This document shows positions 1 through 11,998 of a stretch of DNA of 64,000 bases, piece after piece. The notes below the pieces were generated by a model. The model searched no databases and was not told the origin of the DNA. It was given only the letters and a program-made list of their open reading frames with translations. Numbering within the stretch: position 1 is the stretch's first letter; every line of letters begins with the position of its first letter. The DNA lies in the NCBI RefSeq assembly GCF_003473485.1, contig NC_053045.1, positions 4,490,501 to 4,554,500 on the forward strand, read 5' to 3'. The translations under genes were made by a program, and so were the position numbers. This DNA comes from Medicago truncatula (lineage: Eukaryota > Streptophyta > Magnoliopsida > Fabales > Fabaceae).

Positions 1-55
1 CGCACAATAATTTTTTCTCCTTTGTGCTTGTACTCATAGAACCGGTAAAGCTTTG

Positions 56-247
56 TCACCCGTATTTACACATTTCATCAATGCACTTATAACCAATTGG
101 ACAATCGGCATCATTTTTACATTCAATAATTTCTGAATAATGTGTCTTACCACCACATGCTTCCGTTGTGACAAAAAATAAGAAAAGAAATAGAATCATA
201 ACATAGACAAACTTGAGAAGTTCAACCATATTTTTTCCTCTTTCCAT
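56..247 (-). CDS. NCR / late-nodulin-type secreted cysteine-rich peptide
   Basis: A 63-residue ORF. It opens with a short polar stretch and a long hydrophobic signal segment (about residues 8-28, rich in F, L, V), the look of the late nodulin signal domain. The short mature part has Cys at 31, 43, 49, 55 and 60. The last four follow C-X5-C-X5-C-X4-C, which fits the four-cysteine NCR pattern, with one additional Cys at 31. In this family such peptides are made in infected nodule cells and delivered through the secretory route to the symbiosome, where they act on the bacteroids. Start: Met1 gives 63 aa; Met7 is an equally credible start and more typical of NCR signal peptides. Many NCR genes have an intron after the signal peptide, but here the frame runs through without one. 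Expression in nodules is inferred from the family only. Confidence 0.8.
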   Translation of the reverse strand: MERGKNMVELLKFVYVMILFLFLFFVTTEACGGKTHYSEIIECKNDADCPIGYKCIDEMCKYG

Positions 248-283
248 CTATAAAATAGCTTATGATTTGATATCTTTATAATA

Positions 284-293
284 GTATATAAAG
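284..293 (-). promoter_or_regulatory. Putative TATA box of the NCR gene
   Basis: Read on the minus strand this is CTTTATATAC, about 40 bases upstream of Met1. The spacing is short but possible, and fits better if translation starts at Met7. The surrounding DNA is AT-rich, so a chance match is possible. Confidence 0.35.
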
Positions 294-465
294 TTGATGC
301 TCTCCTAAAAAAATAATTAAATAGTTGCTCTCACTTAGTTGTGAAAACTCTTAGTAATATTATAATCATTATTATTATATATATTCAAAGTATATCAGTG
401 TGTTTTGTTTTGTTTGTCCCTTTAGAATACCTAATAAGGAGGTCAACTAATAGTAAAGGAAAATA

Positions 466-579
466 TTTAACCTTTCATGATAGTAAAGGGAAAATTTTCT
501 TTTAAATCTTTTATAAAAAAAACCTAATTTTTTATTACTTTTTTAACCTTTCATGATAGTAAAGGGAAAATTTTCTTTT
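466..579. repeat. Direct repeat, 38-bp unit, two copies
   Basis: The same 38-base string (containing CCTTTCATGATAGTAAAGGG) occurs at 466-503 and 542-579, separated by 38 bases. It lies in the noncoding stretch upstream of the NCR gene. Between 580 and 1208 I see only AT-rich sequence and a short (AT)n at about 830-842. Confidence 0.7.
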
Positions 580-1208
580 TGGTCAATGGTAAATTTATTT
601 TTTGGAATAAATAACGAATGAGGTGAGAACATGTTTATGCACAAGTACAATGCTTTGTAAGATCATTTTTTGTTAATAAAATCATTGAATAAGAAAGAAT
701 GCATATTTAAATTTTTAATTTCATGATTTATTCTACATTATCATTCACATCAATTATGTAATTCACATTGATTTGCAAAATAAATTGGTACTGAATATAA
801 ACAGAAATTGTTTTTCAAAATGATTCATATATATATATATATCATAGAACCATTTTTTGAACTAAATGTTTAAATGACTGAGTGGGATTAAAATGGAAAT
901 TAAAACGATAATAATGTGTATACTTGGATATATGATTGCGTGAATGGTCTGACGTCTTTACTAAGGAAAATGCTTGTTGGCACGAGACCACCAAGCACGA
1001 CATGCAACAAATGCATTGTGACCCTTGGATTGCAGCACTTTTATTTCTCTCTCATCCGTGTGGTTTGTTTCGATGGCTGTTACATGTGTCGTGGGTTTGT
1101 CGTGCATGCATAGTATCGTGCGTTATAGCATTGCTCCTTTACTAAATTAAGGCAAAAAACTGTATCGTAAATATTGGTTTTGAATGTATTTATTTTCAAT
1201 TATGAATC

Positions 1209-1291
1209 TTTTTTTTTTTTTTTGAGAGAAACGTGTTTATAGCATTTCATTAATCATAATAGTTTCAATACAATTGTCATAATAAACGGCG
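1209..1291 (-). mobile_element. 3' tail of a 5'-truncated LINE, reverse orientation
   Basis: A T-run (1209-1223) followed by about 70 bases nearly matching the reverse complement of the 3' end of the LINE at 8500-8812. On the minus strand it encodes the same C-terminal residues (AVYYD...NCIETIMINEML, stop) followed by the poly(A). It is thus the last 80-90 bases of the same non-LTR family, heavily 5'-truncated at insertion. No clear target duplication was found. Confidence 0.7.
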
Positions 1292-1627
1292 GTTATGTGT
1301 TTGTGGTTATGTGTGTTTTGGACTGTCTGTCTGTGTATGATAAATTGTGCTAAGTTATAGAAAGTCAGTGTTACTAGGATCGGAGATCCTATTGAGAGAA
1401 CCTTCTCTATTTATGTGTTTTTCAGTGAACTCATTCAAATATCTCTTCTCTTTCCATCCACTACTAGAAGCCAGCTTCCAATAGTATATTTTCGTATAAA
1501 ATATACTATCCTATTAATCACCTTTATCCTAGACAAAAATATAGCTTTTTTTCTTGCGCCTTCATCTTTTATTCCATTTACTCAAAAAAACAAAACAATC
1601 TTTATTCCAACAATAGAAAATGTAGCT

Positions 1628-1877
1628 GCTGAGAATGGATTGGCATGTGCAAATCAACCATACTTGGCGTGAAGGAAATAGAAGTGCCGATTGGCTTGCT
1701 AATTTTAGCATTTCTGTGAATTATTTGAATTTGATTATTTTGGAGACTCCTCCTATTGAGCTTCGAAAGCTCATGTTTGATGATATTTCCGGGGCTTGCA
1801 TGCCTAAGAATATCCGGTTAATTTCGTAGTTTCTTTTCTTTTGAGCTTTGCCCTCTATTGTACCCAAAAAAAAAAAT
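1628..1877 (+). mobile_element. 5'-truncated LINE fragment with RNase H-like C-terminus
   Basis: The frame from about 1635 to 1829 reads WHVQINHTWREGNRSADWLA..., the C-terminal RNase H-like (RVT_3) motif of plant non-LTR reverse transcriptases, ending in a stop. It is followed by a short 3' region and an A-run (1866-1876). A 7-bp repeat TGTAGCT flanks the block (1621-1627 and 1878-1884), consistent with a target-site duplication. The sequence differs from the 8500-8812 LINE, so it belongs to a different subfamily. It is a dead fragment with only the end of the polymerase ORF. Confidence 0.7.
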
Positions 1878-1884
1878 TGTAGCT

Positions 1885-3960
1885 TCCATTATTCATTAGA
1901 ATCAGTTAAATTAGCTCTTGATAAGTAGTTTACAAAATTTAATCAAAATTGTAATGTTTTTTAACGGAAAAATCATTTAAAAGTGACTTTAATTATCTAT
2001 CCTAGAAACTCTTATCCTTACACTTTCTTTGCTTCTACCACTATGATAGATCGAAAATGTTCGACCATGATGAATATGGCAATAAGATGGAAGAGATGTA
2101 ATGTGTTTCCTAGAAAACATGATCATATAAATGTGCATACAAATTTATTGAGCGAATTCTAATTTGTATGATGAGCCTATGCTATAATGTAAGTCGGCTC
2201 CACATCGAAGTGATTCTATTTAAAGAAGTATCTCTTAGTTAAAATTTGAACATTGACTCATCATATTGTTTGAGTATAGTCTTTTATGTTAGACTCATCC
2301 TTTATTGATTGAGGTGGGAAGGTTTATTAAAGCGAAAATCATATTATATATGCCCCACGTTAGCTGTGAAAGAAGGCGATAAATATGACTTATTTCCAGC
2401 TATTGTGTGGATTAGAGAGATTATATTAGAAAGTGTTAAGTGGAGGAGTATTTTTTACTTTTTAGTGGTGGATATTTTCATTTAAGTCGAGTAGTTGATT
2501 TTTCCTTTTTGTCCGTTCATTACAAACTTGTTGATTGAGCTAACTAAACAAATAATGTAGCGATCCATCAATTAGTAAGGGTGGCTACATCCACAATTAG
2601 TCCTCAATTTTATTTTCTTATATTTTTTTGTATAGTTCATATACAATTAATAATAATGATATGAGATATGTTTGTTTTCTTAAAATACGTAAAATGTGGT
2701 ATTTTATGTAACCACAACCAGTAATGTTACATATGGATTTTCATTACCAGCTTGATCAATCAAATGCATAACATAACATGAATGAAAGGAATATCTTCAA
2801 AAAGCTTCTTCAAAAGTCAAAACTGATGCACTATCGATATCAGCTTCCACAATGAACACTGCAATATGGAGCACTCTTTCCTCATCAATCATTTGTTGTC
2901 ATTGATATGATTCCACTAATTGATTAAAAAAATTTCACGTGTTTGTTAATCGCTCTTTCATGAAACCAAAACACGACAATGAAAGAAGAGTACTTGGTTG
3001 TGGTCTTCAGATAAATATTAATATTGTTCATACCAATTGGTTTCTTTCCATGGAAGTAAGTGGCACTACGCATTTTAGTTTTTATAATCCCTGTCCTTGG
3101 ATTTTTGTAGGAATTAAAGTTGATGACAAGGACAAAATTTCTATGCATTCAATCATATCATAGTGACACTGAGTGAGAATGCAAAGAATGTAGAAACTTA
3201 TCTAAATTTCAAAAGTGTCGCCTTGAACCATGTCCAATCTTTCGCATTGTGGGTTGTAATCTCGTCATATATTTCTTGCTAATTTGTAAATAAACTAGGA
3301 ACCCGAGGATTACAGGACTATCTAGTTAGAATATTATGGGAGAATGTTAAGAGAAATAAGAGGATTGGCGATGGGTGGTAGGAAAATTGAAAATAGAATT
3401 AGCATTTGCAAAATTAGAGAGGGTGATGACTTAAATTATTTGAAATTATAAATTACATTATTTTCTGGTTATTACTATTTTCTGGCTTGTATTTATAACC
3501 GAGACACTTAACTGGTTTCTCCCCTACTTCAATCCTGTGAGTAATATAACAATGGCATTTGGCCAAAATAACTACTGTAAATTTGGGGTTTCCTACTTAG
3601 CAAATGTAAAATTAAGAGAACAATAATATTCAGATGCTGCTGATTCAAAAATGCTCCTGACATTCTGGGCAATGAAATTGCCTAAAACATCAGACACTTG
3701 CCCCAGCAAAGATTAAACATCACACCAAGGAATAAACACGCAGATATAGAGTTGATATTAAAAACAAACAGCAGGTCCGGAAACTTGCTGCTTGTAAAAT
3801 TCAGGTGTTCACACAAGACAAGACAATTAAAGCAGAAACAAGAAAAATAACTAGTCATGCCACCGTCGATCTAGAACCCAGTTCTGGGAACAAAAGCTGG
3901 GAGATGACGGTGCAGACTTCACACTTAATCCAAAAAACAACTTAACAAGACACGAAATAG
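1885..3960. other. Noncoding spacer between the LINE remnant and EF1A
   Basis: AT-rich, with only short chance frames on both strands and no recognisable protein, RNA gene or repeat ends. The part nearest the next gene (from about 3700) probably includes its 3' UTR and downstream flank. An AATAAA on the minus strand at 3983-3988 is a possible poly(A) signal but lies only about 46 bases past the stop codon. Confidence 0.5.
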
Positions 3961-4033
3961 AAATACTAAGAACCACAAACCATTTATTGTAATAACGACT
4001 ATAAACTTCCCAAGGAAAATCATCCTGCACGGT

Positions 4034-5476
4034 TCATTTCTTCTTGGCTGCTGACTTAGTTATCTTAGCTGTGCCAGGTTCCTTCTTCTCCACACCCTTG
4101 ATAACCCCAACAGCCACAGTTTGCCGCATATCTCTGACAGCAAAACGGCCAAGTGGAGGATATTCAGAGAAAGTCTCAACCACCATGGGCTTGGTGGGAA
4201 TCATCTTAATAATACCAGCATCTCCATTCTTCAGGAATTTAGGCTCCTTCTCGATCTCCTTACCAGAACGCCTGTCAATCTTAGTAACAAGCTCAGCAAA
4301 CTTGACTGCAATGTGGGAGGTGTGGCAGTCAAGAACAGGGGCATAACCATTTCCAATCTGGCCAGGGTGATTCATGATAATCACCTGAGATGTGAAGTTA
4401 GCAGCCTCCTTGGCTGGGTCATCCTTGGTGTTTGAGGCAACATAACCACGCTTGAGATCCTTGACAGAAACATTCTTAACATTAAATCCCACATTGTCAC
4501 CGGGAAGTGCCTCAGTGAGAGATTCATGATGCATCTCCACAGACTTGACTTCAGTTTGCAGTCCAGTTGGAGCAAAAGTCACCACCATTCCAGGTTTCAT
4601 GGTACCAGTCTCAACACGTCCCACAGGAACAGTTCCAATTCCTCCAATCTTGTAGACATCCTGAAGAGGTAGTCGGAGGGGCTTGTCTGATGGCCTCTTA
4701 GGCTCATTGATTTGATCAAGAGCCTCAAGAAGTGTTGGACCCTTGTACCAGTCAAGATTTGTAGAGCGCTCAATCATGTTATCTCCCTCAAAACCAGAGA
4801 TGGGAACAAATGGAATTTTATCTGGGTTATAGCCAACCTTCTTCATGTAGGATGATACTTCCTTCACAATTTCATCATACCTGCTCTTGGAGTACTTGGG
4901 AGTAGTGGCGTCCATCTGTTCAAGATAGCAAAAAATCAGTACTTGTATAAGCAAATTATAAAAATATCCAAATGCAACTACAAAGGGGAATCAAAAAATT
5001 TACAGTTCAAATACCTTGTTGCAGCAGCAGATCATTTGCCTCACACCAAGAGTGAAAGCAAGGAGAGCATGTTCACGAGTCTGACCATCCTTGGAAATAC
5101 CAGCTTCAAAACCACCAGTGGTGGAATCAATGATGAGAACAGCACAATCAGCTTGGGATGTACCAGTAATCATGTTCTTAATGAAATCCCTGTGTCCAGG
5201 GGCATCAATGACAGTGCAGTAGTACTTAGTGGTCTCAAACTTCCACAGAGCAATGTCAATTGTGATACCTCTTTCACGCTCAGCCTTGAGCTTGTCAAGA
5301 ACCCAAGCATACTTGAATGAACGCTTGTTCATCTCAGCAGCTTCTTTCTCAAACCTCTCAATCACACGCTTGTCAATACCTCCAAGCTTGTAGATCAAGT
5401 GACCAGTGGTAGTTGACTTCCCAGAGTCGACATGGCCAATGACAACAATGTTAATGTGAACCTTTTCCTTACCCAT
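4034..5476 (-). CDS. EF1A: Translation elongation factor 1-alpha (eEF1A)
   Basis: GTP-dependent delivery of aminoacyl-tRNA to the ribosomal A site in the cytosol. There are two coding exons on the minus strand: 5476-5015 and 4915-4034, with a 99-bp GT-AG intron (5014-4916) splitting the NKMD GTP-specificity motif exactly after CNK. The joined product is 447 aa, the normal plant length. It begins [20 protein letters not shown] and carries the P-loop GHVDSGKS (about 14-21), DAPGH and NKMD motifs. EF-Tu domains 2 and 3 follow, and the C-terminus ends in a lysine tail (SAAKKK). No defect is visible. The exon-2 frame extends upstream into the intron, so a naive ORF call would give a false start there. 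A 5'UTR intron and telo-boxes upstream match the usual organisation of plant EF1A genes, which are strongly and widely expressed. Confidence 0.97.
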
Positions 5477-5507
5477 TGTCCTTAAAAGTTTAAAACCACA
5501 AAAAGTT

Positions 5508-6538
5508 CTGCAAATTCAACAAAGAAAACAACATAAGTATATACTTCAAAAGAAAGAAAAAGTAAGGAAATTAACGGTAAACTATCAATTGATCAAGACA
5601 CAAGGATAAAGACATGTGTCTTAAAATCACAAATGATCAGCCATTCAGAGTTTCAAACAATAAATTAATTTATTAAATAAGAGCAACAACAGCAACATTC
5701 TGATACATACTTCATGATATCCAGGTCAACAATTCAAGTTTAAAGAGCATAATACATTCAGTAAGATAATATTCTAAACACAAACATTCATAAAGCAATT
5801 CAAAAAGAACATCTTCATCACACACGCATTTCTGTATACATCTTCATCACAACAGATAACATTCATACCAAAATCAAAGCAATGAAGATTTCAGCAGAAT
5901 AATCAAACAAAATAACAACATATAAAAGAAACCCACGTTTGAAAATACAAAACCCTTGGTCCTTCAAGTTAAAATCACAAACGATGAGCCAAATCAACAC
6001 ATGAAGACCATACATGAGTACAAAATAAGAGCAACAACAAAATTTCTAACGTTCAAGTTTGAAGGAGACTAAATAGAAAACAGAATTCAACAACAAAATT
6101 AAAATAAAATAAGAGTAACAAGCATAAACGATGCTAAAATAACATTATATACATGTATATTCATATATGTATCAATCAGCACAACAGAAAACTTTAGGTC
6201 AAAATAACGATCCCAAAAATTTTCATATCAAATAAAAAACTACCGATTCAAAATCATAAACGATCATCACAATATCTAAATTCAGAATAACAATTAAACA
6301 AGCACATAAATTTCACCAGATTATCACAGCATAATCGAATACCAAAATCATAAACGATTAACACGTTATCAAAATTTAGAATAACAATTAAACAGGCACA
6401 TAAATTTCATCATGATTATCATACCATAATCAGAAATGAAAACAAAAAGAAACTAATTTTTAACGATTCTGCGTAATCAGAAATGAATCGGCGAAATGGA
6501 TATGTGAATTAGAAACGAAAAAGGAGATATTGAATTAC
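5508..6538 (-). other. 5'UTR intron of EF1A
   Basis: On the minus strand a donor AG|GTAATT at 6538 and an acceptor TTTGCAG|AAC ending at 5508 bound an intron of about 1.03 kb, just upstream of the ATG at 5476. A long leader intron is a known feature of plant EF1A genes and enhances their expression. The interior is AT-rich with no ORF of note. The boundaries are inferred from splice signals; no transcript evidence is available here. Confidence 0.75.
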
Positions 6539-6550
6539 CTTTGAAGGATG

Positions 6551-6760
6551 CGCTAAAACCCTAGCAGCAAGGAAGAGAATGAGAGTGGAGTAAGAGTAAA
6601 CAGGGTTACAAAGTGAAGGGTTTATATATTAGTGCGGTTTTTTCGATTTTGACGGAATTGCCCTCTTTTGACCTAATTTAATTCCAATGAATCATGTGGA
6701 CTAGCGTTATTTCCTTGGGCGGCACGACAATTGTAGAAAAGGAGCGTTTTAGGGTTCTGT
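6551..6760 (-). promoter_or_regulatory. EF1A core promoter and leader with telo-box motifs
   Basis: A TATA box (AATATATAAA on the minus strand, 6621-6630) lies 80-90 bases upstream of the leader intron donor. AAACCCTAG at 6556-6564 and an AACCCTAAAA-type motif read on the minus strand around 6747-6755 resemble the telo-box (AAACCCTAA), known near plant EF1A and ribosomal protein gene starts. The remaining stretch to 7087 shows no gene. Confidence 0.6.
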
Positions 6761-7554
6761 CTATACTTTAGGTTACTTAACCAAGTGGATTTGACCTCAA
6801 AAAATGATCAAGAGAGTGCTTTAATGGAAGATACAATATTCTTCAATATATGTGTATTTTTTTTTTTTAAGGAATATATGTGTATCTATAATCTACATCT
6901 ACAATATAAACAATTCAAACATTCTCTATAAAATAGTACACATGACATGTTTTTAGGCCTAATTACAACTTTTAATATCACATTAAATCAGACAATTATG
7001 TACTTTTTAATTTCATTAAATCACCTACAAACAAAAGGAAATGAATTGTGTACAAAAAAATCAAAGAAAAAATCAAATCAAATAATATTAAACCAACAAT
7101 GAAGTCATTTCAAAACATAACCTCATGTATATTCCTCATTTCATTGCAATTCATTTTCATAGAATTCTCTTTCCATTATTTATTTATATCACCATCACAG
7201 TTCCAAACCCATAACTCTCAAACCAATTTTGTTTTGTTTTTCGAAAAACAAATGTCGCATGGTTTAATAAACTCATCTTTCATTTGAGGAATGCTATCAA
7301 AGTGCAAATGCATAACACAATTCTGCTCCACTTTGTGTCGTGTTTATAAAGAATTTGCTACACTAGCAATTGTAGGAAAGAAAATTGATAGATTGATTGT
7401 TTTGGGTTTGTTGGGTAAAATTTATAAATTTGTAGTATCTCACTCATTAATTAAAATTAATGGTGTCATATGCATATATCAATCAAATACAAACATAATT
7501 TTTATTTCTCAAATTTAAATTCAATTGAAATTACTATAAAATAAAATTCATATT

Positions 7555-7692
7555 TTTTTTTTCGGTCAAGTAGTCTAATGGCTAGAGCTCACACAATTTA
7601 ATTGTGGAAAAGTGGAGTGTCCGAGGTTCGAACCCCGGCTCCTGCATATAATATGCAATATCCCTATCAACTGAGCTAAGCTCACGGGGATA
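7555..7692 (-). mobile_element. tRNA-derived SINE, present only in copy A
   Basis: On the minus strand the element starts like a tRNA: an A-box (TAGCTCAGTTGATAGG, 7678-7663) and a B-box around 7636-7623 (GGTTCGAACC core), followed by a body and a terminal A-run (T-run at 7555-7562 on plus). It is flanked by ATAAAATTCATATT (7541-7554) and ATAAAATTAATATT (7693-7706), a 14-bp target duplication with one mismatch. Copy B has the empty site, so the insertion came after the duplication or was never in the B lineage. It is not a functional tRNA gene: the cloverleaf is not maintained beyond the promoter boxes. Confidence 0.85.
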
Positions 7693-8499
7693 ATAAAATT
7701 AATATTTAATTTGCAATATCGAAGTATTGTTTGGTCAACTTTATTATGGTACTAATCTACAATATAAAAATTTGAATCTCTTTCTATATAATACAGGTGG
7801 TTTATATATCAGTATCATTATTTTCTCAATCATCATTAATGCTAGACTAAATATGTTAATTCAAGTGTTTGCTCTAATCAAAGGATACCTTTAGGTTAAA
7901 CATATAAGACACCTCGGATAAATATTTCTATTCACAATATTACTCCTACATTTTATATTTTTGGTAGAATAATATCACATTGAATGCTAGAGGAATTACA
8001 TTCAAATTCAAATTATATGAAATTGATGGAGAGTAATTAAAATAATTGAGTAATCAAATTATATGAAATTAACGGTGTTGGTCAAACGTATGAAGGCAAT
8101 TGAATATGAAGGGATTCATCATTGATCTCTCAAATAATTCTTTCAAATATCACTCACTACATTCAGTGTAATTCAGATTCAAATATTTCAAATCTTATTC
8201 AACAGTGACAATCAAAACATTCAATGAAAATATCTTCAAATTCAAATACTCATGGTTTAAATAGTCAAGCATTCAATATAAAAATGAATTGTATTTTTGT
8301 TCAAATGAAAATGTGAACGTTTGTATGACATACACAAATAAAAAATTAACTGAAAAGACTAAAATATTAACGTTTGTAACTTATGGGTTTGTTGAAAGAG
8401 TTAAAAATTTCTTGATAATTAATTTACCAAATAACATTAAAAAAAAACTAAGAAATAATTTATAATAATGTTCGAGCCTACAATAGCTTAGATCATTAT

Positions 8500-8812
8500 G
8501 GTTGGGTGATATGCAGCTCGATAATGTGGGCTTTGTAACAGATTCTAAAGTAACAGTTTATGCATTCCTTTCTACACGGAAAGACCTGTCTGAATTTGGT
8601 TCTATTATTTCTTTTTGTCGTTCTTTGTTCCATAATTTATTTTCTAACTCTAGGGTGGAGTTTGTTAGGCCACAAGCCAACGCGATGGCTCATGCTCTTG
8701 CACGAGAGGCCACGTCTTTAGCTAGTTCTGCCGTTTATTATGATATATCCAATTGTATTGAGACTATTATGATTAATGAAATGCTATAAGCATATTTCTT
8801 TCAAAAAAAAAA
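8500..8812 (+). mobile_element. 5'-truncated LINE (RNase H end), present only in copy A
   Basis: The insert carries an open frame (8502-8789, 95 aa) with the end of a plant LINE ORF2 RNase H domain (VEFVRPQANAMAHALAREA), then a 3' tail and A10 (8803-8812). It is flanked by perfect 14-bp repeats GCTTAGATCATTAT (8486-8499 and 8813-8826). Copy B has one copy of the site (GGTTAGATCATTAT, about 50925-50938), so it shows the empty target. This is target-primed reverse transcription with strong 5' truncation. The intact frame and perfect duplications suggest a fairly recent insertion. Confidence 0.92.
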
Positions 8813-8826
8813 GCTTAGATCATTAT

Positions 8827-10560
8827 ATTAATTAAGATGAACCACACAAGTGAGATTCGAACCATATATTCAACTAAAGTCTTAAGAAGTTACGTATATT
8901 TGTAATCTCATTTATATGTTGTTCAACGTCTACTTTTACATCAATTGTGAAACTTTAACTCACAAGTGACACAATTATCTTATCTCACCATCTACTATTG
9001 TTAACATCTCTCTCTCTCCCTTTCTCTCTCCCCCTCTCCCTCCCCCCCTCTCTCTCTACATCTATGATCTGGTAACATAGCTAAATAAGATCAAAGAAGG
9101 TATATCATTGTAAAAAAAAAAAAATTGGTTGATGGTAATTTATAGGAGGGAGGTTTATATTCATTTCATTCATCATAAGGGAGAAAATAAATTAGAAACA
9201 TAAAGAAGATAAAAGGGAGATTTATGTTCACTTCTTTCCCTGAAAACCTTATGACATTAGGTATACGAGTCACTTCTCTTATATTTTTATCACCAACTAC
9301 TATTTTGATATAATTATTTTATAAAAAATTAGACTCAATTAAAAAAATGTCACATCATTTTAAAATTTCAAACAAGCATATATTTTTTCAACTCAACAAA
9401 ATGCATCTAAATTTTTTCATTGTCATATTCCACCAATAAACTTGAAATAATGGAGGTTGAATAAAAAAAAACATGAAATCGAATGACATTCAATTACTAA
9501 AATTTAAGATGAAAAAATTAAACAGATAACATCTAAAAATTAACAAAATAGTTCATCATAATTTTAGAACTTTCTGGGTATCCTACATCGAGTTTGATAT
9601 CACATATTCACCCTAAATCTCAATATATTAGTTATACGGGTCATCTCATTTATTTGTTGTTCATATTCTATTATTTCATCCAATATATAACTTTAATTCC
9701 CACTTTTTTTTTTTTGAAGAACTTTAATTCACACTTGATACATCAACATTTGTTAATCAATTGTGTAACTCTCCACGTCTGTAATTATCTGATATAGTCG
9801 AGTAAGGTCAAACAGAGACATAACATGTTCAAAAAGGTTGGTTCGTGGTGTTTCATGGAGAGAGATTTTTGTCCATTCCTTTCAAGAGAAGAAAGAAAGG
9901 ATATTCGAAGAAAAAGAAAATATATGAAAAGGGAATTTGAAAATGAAAGAAGATAAGGGAAAAAATAAGACTTGTGCGTTTGTTTGTGAGAGTATAGGAA
10001 ATAGTGTAAGTTGTTAGTAAATTTATGAGTTTGTTGAAAGAGTTTGAAATTTCTGCGTAATTATTTTACTAAAAAACATATTCAACTAAAAAAAGTGCCG
10101 CATAATTTTAAAGTGTAATAAACATGTATTTTGTCAAATTAGCGTAACACATATGCAAATTTCCATTATCACTTGCTACCAAAAATAAAATGAATGAATT
10201 TAAAATAATGGAGGCTGAATGAACAAATTCATAGGAAAGAGAATGACATCCAAAATCTAAATCTAAAGATAAAAATTAAACAAATCACATCCAAAAACTA
10301 AAATTAAATAAAAATAAGTTCATCATAATATTGTGACTTTCGGGGGATCCTACATTGAATTTGATTATCATATCAAACCAGGAGAATCACAAAAGTAAGT
10401 TTGACACCACATCTTTACCATAAACCTTAAGGCATTATGTATATGTGTCATATCACTAAGTTTCTCAACATCCACTCTTGCATTCAATGTGGAATTTTAA
10501 CTTACACGTAGCACATTAACATCTCTCTTTCAATTATGAGACTTTCTACTTGGCATAACA
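8827..10560 (+). repeat. Degenerate modular repeats inside copy A
   Basis: The phrase set 'ATCCTACAT..GAGTTTGATATCACA', 'TTAGGTATA..GGTCAT', 'CAACATCTACTCTT' and 'AACTTTAACTCACA' recurs with decay at about 8850-9000, 9570-9800 and 10340-10560, so a module of roughly 0.75 kb was duplicated in tandem before the large duplication. The corresponding region of copy B holds a further module (about 51540-51960) missing from A. A pyrimidine-rich run lies at 9008-9057. No protein is recognised. Confidence 0.5.
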
Positions 10561-11217
10561 GCAAAACCTGTACCCGCGGTTATCCGCCCGAACCAACCTC
10601 GATTTGGTGGGGTTCTCCACTTTGATTGGGTTTGGGTTTATCTCTGATTTCTCAACACGAGCACAAGATGGGTAAGATGGATATAGGTACCCACGCGAAA
10701 CACATACTCAAACTCATTTCAAATGTAGAAAATTAATTTATTATCAATTGAGATTTTCCATGTTATAATAATTGTCATTGAAATTTAAAGGAGCAACCAA
10801 ATTACTCAGCCATGAAAATGTTAATGTTATCATATTGTTGAATAATGTAGTATAACATTGCCCGCAGGCCTTGACAAAACTTCTTTTTGTATTAAAAAAA
10901 TGATTCATTGCAGGGATGAGAATAAGGCGGCGATACCCAAACCCGTCGGGGAAGGGGATTATATTCAATTTCTCATGCCCGTTGGATATGAGTAGGGTAA
11001 CATGAAAGTATATTAGGGTCGTGGATCGAACAAGAAATATAAAACCTTTATCAATTGCACCTTATTGTCATGCCTACTTTATGCATTCGAGATCAAGTCG
11101 GGCTATGATACCATCGTTAAACTTTGTGGAGTGGATCATCCTATTGAACATATACCAACTACACGAATGAGAATAATGCTACATCTTCTTGCAATATTTT
11201 ATAACGAAATTCTAACA

Positions 11218-11244
11218 TGTGCTTGGCACAGGTTTCCATACTAG
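11218..11244 (+). mobile_element. Decayed Helitron 3' terminus (copy A)
   Basis: GTGCTTGGCAC...CCATACTAG followed by TTTT is the copy-A version of the Helitron end at 54445-54474. The outer pairs of the hairpin stem are mismatched here, while copy B keeps a perfect 8-bp stem. CTAG lies at 11241-11244. The matching 5' end was not identified. Confidence 0.6.
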
Positions 11245-11998
11245 TTTTAACATATACGTTGGTGGTATGAATATTATAGATCATGAATGCACATTTACGG
11301 ATGTCCATTTTCTTCTTAGCCTTCCACATTTCTTATAGAGTGATGTGATTTAGACTTCTTTTTATTATATAAATTTATCAATTATAGCGGTCTTCTAAAT
11401 TGTTGGTCGTCTTTAATACAAGAGGATTGACTTATATATACATGTAACCTACAAATTTTAAGTCCTATAAATTGGACTTGCAGTGTAAACGATACTTTGA
11501 AGTGTATGATACAAATAATATTCCGTTCTCACATTATCTTTTATATCTACACTTCTATGGCCTAAAATATCTTATTAGAAAATGCTAATCAGTGTCTTTG
11601 AATATAGTAAAAAAATCTTGAAATTTGTATAATCAAATACTTAAAAGTGTAGGAAATGTTTCTTTTCAATATAAAACTTATCTTTTTTTGTCTTCTTAAT
11701 TAGTGCTCTGAAGCATTGGCCAGCATGATCATTTTATTATAATTTTGATTAATTTGATAATATTAAATGAGCACAAAGCTATACCAGTCCATGTGAATGA
11801 TGGCAAAATTTATTGAGCAGTATTTGTTTCAAATTTAAAAATGACATTCCCATGAAATCCTACATATGTTTTTTTTTTTTTTTTAAATCTGTAACTTCCA
11901 ATATTTCCAAGAATGTCAACTTATTTACCAAACACTTTTTTTTCAAAATACGATGAGTCAAATTTTTATATTTTTATTTCCGGATAAATTATTCCTAA

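Noticed and set aside
1415-1672. 85-aa plus-strand frame before the LINE fragment
   Set aside because: No recognisable domain, AT-rich composition, and it runs into the mobile fragment.
4044-4435. Plus-strand frames opposite EF1A
   Set aside because: Antisense shadows of a highly constrained coding sequence.
7291-7518. 75-aa ORF also present in copy B (49883-50098)
   Set aside because: Conserved only because the DNA is duplicated; no motif recognised, no flanking gene signals, so not called as a gene.
7620-7680. tRNA-like A and B boxes
   Set aside because: They belong to a SINE with target duplications and an A-tail; the sequence does not fold as a complete tRNA.
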